From Opimibacter sp041746735 (GTDB taxonomy: Bacteria > Bacteroidota > Bacteroidia > Chitinophagales > Saprospiraceae): a stretch of DNA of 64,000 bases. The position numbers were made by a program, and so were the translations under genes. The stretch spans positions 65,306-129,305 of the forward strand of contig JBGTGP010000012.1 of assembly GCA_041746735.1 (NCBI GenBank), read 5' to 3'. How positions within the stretch are numbered: position 1 is the stretch's first letter; each line of letters starts with the position of its first letter. Shown here in pieces: positions 60,067-64,000 of the stretch. The notes beneath the pieces are model-generated. The model ran no database searches and had not been told where the DNA came from. It was given only the letters and a program-made list of their open reading frames with translations.

Positions 60067-60396
60067 ATGCTATTTGTCGCAGACAGTGCAAGAGAAAAAA
60101 TAATGGAGATCCTCAGCAGTGATAACAAAGCACTGACCGAGTACTTTGTACGGGTGAGTGTCACAAGTGGAGGTTGTTCTGGCCTCAGTTATAAGCTGGA
60201 TTTTGACAACGATCTGAAGCCGGCTGATCAGGTGTTCGAAGATAAGGGCATCAGGCTGGTCACGGATCTCAAGAGTTTTCTCTACGTTCACAATACTATC
60301 CTGGAATTTTCAGGGGGGCTCGAAGGCAAAGGATTTTACTTCAGCAACCCGAATGCTTCCCGTACATGTGCTTGCGGGGAAAGTTTTGCCGTCTAG
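60067..60396 (+). CDS. HesB/IscA-type iron-sulfur cluster assembly protein
   Basis: The 109-residue protein has the three conserved A-type cysteines: Cys37 in SGGCSGLSY and Cys101/Cys103 in RTCACGESF. The usual hydrophobic loop with GGLEGKGFYFSNPNA is also present. Such carriers deliver iron or Fe-S clusters to target proteins in the cytosol. It follows the cysteine desulfurase gene and is convergent with the E1 dehydrogenase gene, whose stop is only six bases away. Confidence 0.94.
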   Translation: MLFVADSAREKIMEILSSDNKALTEYFVRVSVTSGGCSGLSYKLDFDNDLKPADQVFEDKGIRLVTDLKSFLYVHNTILEFSGGLEGKGFYFSNPNASRTCACGESFAV

Positions 60397-60402
60397 TGCT
60401 TG

Positions 60403-62487
60403 TTAATAAGCCAGCAGTTCCCGAATAGCATCTTCCACTTTTTCAGAAGACAGGATCATTTCTTTTTCCAGTACCTCATGGAGGGGTACTGCCGGCATAT
60501 CGATGGAGCCGATCGTTCGCACAGGCGCATCGAGCGAAGTCCAGCAGTGTTCCTGTATGCGTGCAGCTACCGATTGCGCAAACGAGTTGGACAACGTGTC
60601 TTCGGTCACCATAAGGCACCGTCCATGTTGACGGACAGAGGTATATATCAACTCTTCGTCCAGCGGTACAAGGGATCTGAGATCCAGGATGGTGACGCTT
60701 TCGGAGATGGAGGCTGAAGCTCGCAGGGTCCAGTGCACGCCCATGCCATAAGTGACAACACAAAGAGCTGTTCCGGTTTCAATTTTTTCAGGGGAGGCCT
60801 CCTGTACGATCCTTCCTTTGCCGATGGGCACCATATAGGCTTCATCAGGCAGGGGACATTTGGCCGTCTCCGTATGAGGGACTTTACTCCAGTAAAGACC
60901 CTTATGCTCAAATATAACTACCGGATTTGGATCATAGTAAGCGGCTTTGATCAGTCCCTTGAGATCAGCCCCGTTGCTGGGGTATACCACCTTGAGTCCT
61001 TTGATATTGCAGACAACTGTCTCGACTGAAGAGGAATGATAAGGCCCGCCGCTGCCATAAGCACCAGTAGGTACTCGCAGGATCATGCTTACCGGCCATT
61101 TTCCGTTGGACAGGTAACAAGACCGGCTGACTTCGGTGAATAATTGGTTTAGTCCTGGCCAAATATAGTCGGCAAACTGAACCTCGACGATAGGCTTGAG
61201 ACCTACGGCTGACATCCCTACGGTAGAGCCTACAATAAAAGCTTCCTGGATTGGGGTATTAAACACCCGGTCGTCTCCGAATTTTTGCGCAAGCGTTGCG
61301 GCTTCCCGAAAAACGCCCCCCAGTCGACGGCCTACATCCTGTCCGTATAAAACACATTCAGGATGCTTTCGCATGAGTTCTTCAATGGCGATCAGGGCAC
61401 TGTCGACCATAACCTTTACTTCAGCTCCATCAGGCTGTCGGATGCCCACTTCATGCAAGACCGGAGTCGGAGCGAAATCATGTGTATACAAATCCGCAGG
61501 TATAGGATCTTCAGCTTTTCGTGCCCGAGCGAAATCCTCTTCCACACGTTTCTTCGCGTTTGACTCCATACGACGCAATTGGACTTCAGACCAGCCTGCC
61601 AGAAGCATTATTTTTCGGAGTTTGGGATAGGGATCCATTTGCTTGTCTTCGTCCAGGTCATCTCTGTACCACTCCATTCGTACACCTGACGTATGATGAT
61701 TCAGGAGGGGCACTCGCGCATGGACCAGGAATGGTCTCCGTTCTTTACGTATCGTGGTGATGACCTCATGCAAAGTCTCATAGCAAAATTGAAAATCAGT
61801 ACCATCGATACTCCGGGTCTCAAGACCTTTAAATCCTCTGGCATATTCGGCGGCATTCATGGCCCGGGTCTCTGTGGCATCTGCTGAGATATCCCATTCA
61901 TTGTCCTGCACGAGATACAGAATAGGTAGTCGTTTCAGAACGGCCATTTGAAAAGCCTCAGCTACTTCGCCTTCGGTAACAGACGCATCGCCCAGCGAAC
62001 AAACAACAACAGGTGGTTTTTTCCAGGCACCCATCTTACGGTTCTCCTGAAAGGCTATACCCATAGCGATCCCGGTCGTCGGGATAGCCTGCATCCCGGT
62101 GGCGGATGATTGATGGGGGATCTTGGGTTTGTTCTGGTCCCGGAGACTGGGATGACAGTAATATGCACGCCCTCCTGAAAACGGATCGTCACGCTTGGCC
62201 ATCAGCTGCAACATCAGGTCATAAGGTTCCAGACCAATGGCCAATAGCATCGCATCATCACGGTAATACGCCGATAACCAATCATCAGGGGTCAACTGAA
62301 GACCCAGGGCGATCTGGATGGCTTCATGTCCCCTTGAGGTAGCATGGACATATTTGGAGACTTCCTTGAAATGGGCTTCATACAATTCAGTCATACTCTT
62401 TGCTGTCGCCATCAAACCGAAGGCCTTTTCCAGGACATCGGATTTCTTTACAACAGGCACTTTCTTTTTCTTTTTTTCTGTTGCCAT
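60403..62487 (-). CDS. 2-oxoacid dehydrogenase E1, alpha and beta subunits fused
   Basis: The ATG at 62487 gives 694 residues after discarding an upstream start that has no conservation. The first half is E1-alpha: SRGHEAIQIALGL, YYRDDAMLLAIGL, and the thiamine diphosphate region SLGDASVTEGEVAEAFQMA to QDNEWDIS. The second half is E1-beta: YGQDVGRRLGGVFREA, NTPIQEAFIVGSTVGMS, GAYGSGGPYHSSSVE, and the C-terminal MVTEDTLSNSFAQSVAARI. The substrate may be a branched-chain 2-oxoacid or pyruvate. The E2 and E3 genes are not adjacent. A lysine-rich start (KKKKKVPVVKK) is notable. Confidence 0.9.
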   Translation of the reverse strand: MATEKKKKKVPVVKKSDVLEKAFGLMATAKSMTELYEAHFKEVSKYVHATSRGHEAIQIALGLQLTPDDWLSAYYRDDAMLLAIGLEPYDLMLQLMAKRDDPFSGGRAYYCHPSLRDQNKPKIPHQSSATGMQAIPTTGIAMGIAFQENRKMGAWKKPPVVVCSLGDASVTEGEVAEAFQMAVLKRLPILYLVQDNEWDISADATETRAMNAAEYARGFKGLETRSIDGTDFQFCYETLHEVITTIRKERRPFLVHARVPLLNHHTSGVRMEWYRDDLDEDKQMDPYPKLRKIMLLAGWSEVQLRRMESNAKKRVEEDFARARKAEDPIPADLYTHDFAPTPVLHEVGIRQPDGAEVKVMVDSALIAIEELMRKHPECVLYGQDVGRRLGGVFREAATLAQKFGDDRVFNTPIQEAFIVGSTVGMSAVGLKPIVEVQFADYIWPGLNQLFTEVSRSCYLSNGKWPVSMILRVPTGAYGSGGPYHSSSVETVVCNIKGLKVVYPSNGADLKGLIKAAYYDPNPVVIFEHKGLYWSKVPHTETAKCPLPDEAYMVPIGKGRIVQEASPEKIETGTALCVVTYGMGVHWTLRASASISESVTILDLRSLVPLDEELIYTSVRQHGRCLMVTEDTLSNSFAQSVAARIQEHCWTSLDAPVRTIGSIDMPAVPLHEVLEKEMILSSEKVEDAIRELLAY

Positions 62488-62581
62488 GATCTCGGCCAAA
62501 GATAGAGATTGAATCTTGCTCACTACCTCATGCGTCGTTTCCAGTCCAGGGGAATTATATTTAACCCTCAATTTGTCAACC

Positions 62582-63133
62582 ATGGATGATTACAATGGCC
62601 TTATTGGTAAAGTACAGCGCTATAAAAGTGTACTGTCCAATACAAAAACCTACAGGGAACGGTGGAACAACCATCTCAAAGCACTGATAACCAGTGAATT
62701 GGAGAATATGCTGAAAATTTCCGGACTGGAAGGAAAAATTGAAACGACGGATAAAGTGCGGCATTTGGAATACATCATCCTCTCACTCGGCTCAGAAGAA
62801 AGCGGAATCTCAGAGATCATAAGTGACAATCTGGACAAGCCGCTCATCAAGCATAATGGTTCTCTGGTCTATCAGCAGTTGTTCAACGGCAAAATTCAGG
62901 TGATGATCGGATATCCCTATATCGAAGGCTTCGGGGATCCCAGACCGGCAAAACTGGTGGCCATTTATAGACCGGAAGAAATCAAAACGCCGTTTCTCGT
63001 CCGTCATATGGAGGATTTTATAAAGGAACTTACCCAATGGGAGGACTACGATGATGACGACCAGCCGGCCAATAAAATTGGTTTTCAGGTTCAAAATCTC
63101 CAGGTTGCCAAACCCACCGCCTCCGAGGAGTAG
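62582..63133 (+). CDS. conserved hypothetical protein
   Basis: The 183-residue soluble protein starts at ATG 62582 (DDYNGLIGKVQRYKSVLSN). It continues with a helical part (TYRERWNNHLKALITSELEN), then a mixed region with IQVMIGYPYIEGFGDPRP and LVAIYRPEEIKTPFLVRHME, and an acidic run WEDYDDDDQP. No signal peptide, membrane segment or catalytic motif is visible. Similar proteins appear in other Bacteroidota, often near dehydrogenase genes, but I cannot name a function. It is divergent from the E1 gene 94 bases away. Confidence 0.75.
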   Translation: MDDYNGLIGKVQRYKSVLSNTKTYRERWNNHLKALITSELENMLKISGLEGKIETTDKVRHLEYIILSLGSEESGISEIISDNLDKPLIKHNGSLVYQQLFNGKIQVMIGYPYIEGFGDPRPAKLVAIYRPEEIKTPFLVRHMEDFIKELTQWEDYDDDDQPANKIGFQVQNLQVAKPTASEE

Positions 63134-63173
63134 AAGCCAGTTGTCCTGTCGTTTCCGAAAAAGCACTTGTCTA

Positions 63174-64000
63174 ATGCAATACATTGGACAAGCGGCAGTG
63201 ATCATCAGCACGGAAAGCGCGCCGTACACGATTATTCCCGGAAGCGGACTGTTCGCGCTGGAATTGTACTACGATGAGCAGAATTCCGGACTTCAGGGTG
63301 CCAATGACGCTGCCGGAACACCCCGGTACAATGGCGACATCGCGTGGATGCAATGGGCGGCTCCTATAATGGGTGATGGCTATTATGGATTTGAGTATGA
63401 TCCATTGAACCGGATTCGGGTGGCTAATTTCAGCTTTGACGGTAATTTTACGGAAACCGAAAATGAGTATGGCGCCAGGTACTCCTACGCTGACGGACGA
63501 GGGAACATTGAAGATTTATGGCGGCGAGGACCTATGATCAACTCTATGGGGCAAACCTATTACCAGGCAATTGATTCTCTTCAATTTGAATACATGCCAG
63601 ATAATACCATATATCGTGTTACTGAACAAGCTGATCCTGATATTAGTTACAGGGGTACAGTAAACTCTTATGGATATAGTCATGGTAATATCACCACTGA
63701 CCCGGTCCGCGACATCACCGAGATCAAGTACAACATCCTCAACCTCCCTTATGAAGTCACCTTCCTGAATGGTTCCAAAATCAAAGTCGTCTATGACGGT
63801 GATGGCCAGGTATGGCGAAAAATACTAACTTCGACTACCGACACACTGCCCAACGGACTGTATACCATGACGATCGACTACATAGATGGTTTTGAGTATC
63901 ACGACGAAGTATTCGCCAGCTATACGCATCCCCAGGGCCGTGTGGCTCCGGGTCCGGACGGTATCAACTGCGAATACTTCCTCCGGGATCATTTGGGGAG
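63174..64000 (+). CDS. RHS/YD-repeat family protein fragment (runs off the window)
   Basis: The frame from ATG 63174 stays open to the right edge, over 275 codons. It contains the tail of an RHS-type shell: APYTIIPGSGLFALELYYDE, GTPRYNGDIAWMQWA, GFEYDPLNRIRVA, the repeat-like ITEIKYNILNLPYEVTF, IKVVYDGDGQVWRKI, TIDYIDGFEYHDE, and the core signature EYFLRDHLG at the very end. RHS proteins normally have long N-terminal repeats, which are missing here. Only 40 bases separate it from the previous gene, so it may be a 5'-truncated copy. A variable C-terminal tip should lie beyond the window. Confidence 0.8.
   Translation, partial: MQYIGQAAVIISTESAPYTIIPGSGLFALELYYDEQNSGLQGANDAAGTPRYNGDIAWMQWAAPIMGDGYYGFEYDPLNRIRVANFSFDGNFTETENEYGARYSYADGRGNIEDLWRRGPMINSMGQTYYQAIDSLQFEYMPDNTIYRVTEQADPDISYRGTVNSYGYSHGNITTDPVRDITEIKYNILNLPYEVTFLNGSKIKVVYDGDGQVWRKILTSTTDTLPNGLYTMTIDYIDGFEYHDEVFASYTHPQGRVAPGPDGINCEYFLRDHLG

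Noticed and set aside
60403..62487. Possible loss of the thiamine diphosphate GDG motif in the E1 alpha part (reads GDA)
   Set aside because: Recalled Bacteroidota fused E1 proteins carry the same GDASVTEG form, so it is a family trait rather than a defect.

Overview
The window reads as a contiguous piece of chromosome from a Bacteroidota bacterium, most likely of the Saprospiria/Saprospiraceae type. Evidence for this: two secreted proteins with C-terminal type IX secretion (T9SS) sorting domains, a TonB-dependent receptor paired with a DUF4249 lipoprotein, the long Bacteroidota form of NusB, a DUF1599 plus DoxX-like membrane protein pair, a fused alpha/beta E1 dehydrogenase, and several promoters with the Bacteroidota -7 element TAnnTTTG. 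Composition looks even. I see no integrase, transposase, CRISPR array or prophage. Coding density is high and no gene-free stretch exceeds 300 bases, apart from the RNA-rich segment at 47296-47816 and the decayed gene at 41197-41665.

Layout. 1-3380: 3' part of an IMPACT/YigZ gene, an EamA transporter, then DUF1599 and a DoxX/MauE-like membrane protein. 3505-8627: nusB, guaA, a periplasmic-binding lipoprotein, and a convergent aminotransferase. 8674-19107: pccB-like carboxyltransferase, a 1312-residue Cys-rich repeat protein for T9SS, an MDR oxidoreductase, a trans-sulfuration enzyme and a second T9SS protein. 19259-25949: envelope sugar genes, with heptose-7-P kinase, Kdo transferase and a small barrel protein on the minus strand, divergent from a UDP-sugar epimerase/decarboxylase and a Wza-like SLBB export protein. 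25971-33651: dusB, CCA nucleotidyltransferase, a TonB receptor with DUF4249 lipoprotein, a Crp/Fnr regulator with a palindrome in front of it, and a small acidic protein.

33675-41665 is the most unusual part. A minus-strand operon encodes a SAM methyltransferase, an MpaB/rubber-oxygenase-like heme protein, and a 1765-residue kinase-ATPase-GAF-cyclase signalling protein. It abuts a truncated, frameshifted TonB remnant. 41774-46995: penicillin-binding protein 1A, HtrA protease and an M48 metalloprotease. 47000-48800 is RNA-rich: rpsU, tRNA-Leu(TAA), a structured RNA with 6S architecture, lpxH and tRNA-Gly(GCC), with recognisable promoters and a terminator. 48868-52000: an orphan glutamine amidotransferase (PabA/TrpG), a bacterial deoxyhypusine-synthase-like protein and arginine decarboxylase (polyamines). 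52084-58625 is a tight minus-strand run: mutA small subunit, a possible small coupled ORF, meaB, M23 peptidase, peroxiredoxin, sulfurtransferase, corA. 58773-64000: cysteine desulfurase and an IscA-like protein (Fe-S), fused 2-oxoacid dehydrogenase E1, a conserved hypothetical gene, and an RHS-family fragment running off the end.

Metabolic links: PccB, MutA and MeaB point to propionyl-CoA/methylmalonyl-CoA interconversion. WaaA, the heptose kinase and LpxH all serve lipid A/core synthesis. NifS-like and IscA-like proteins supply Fe-S clusters. All names come from reading the sequence and recalling families; no database search was run.
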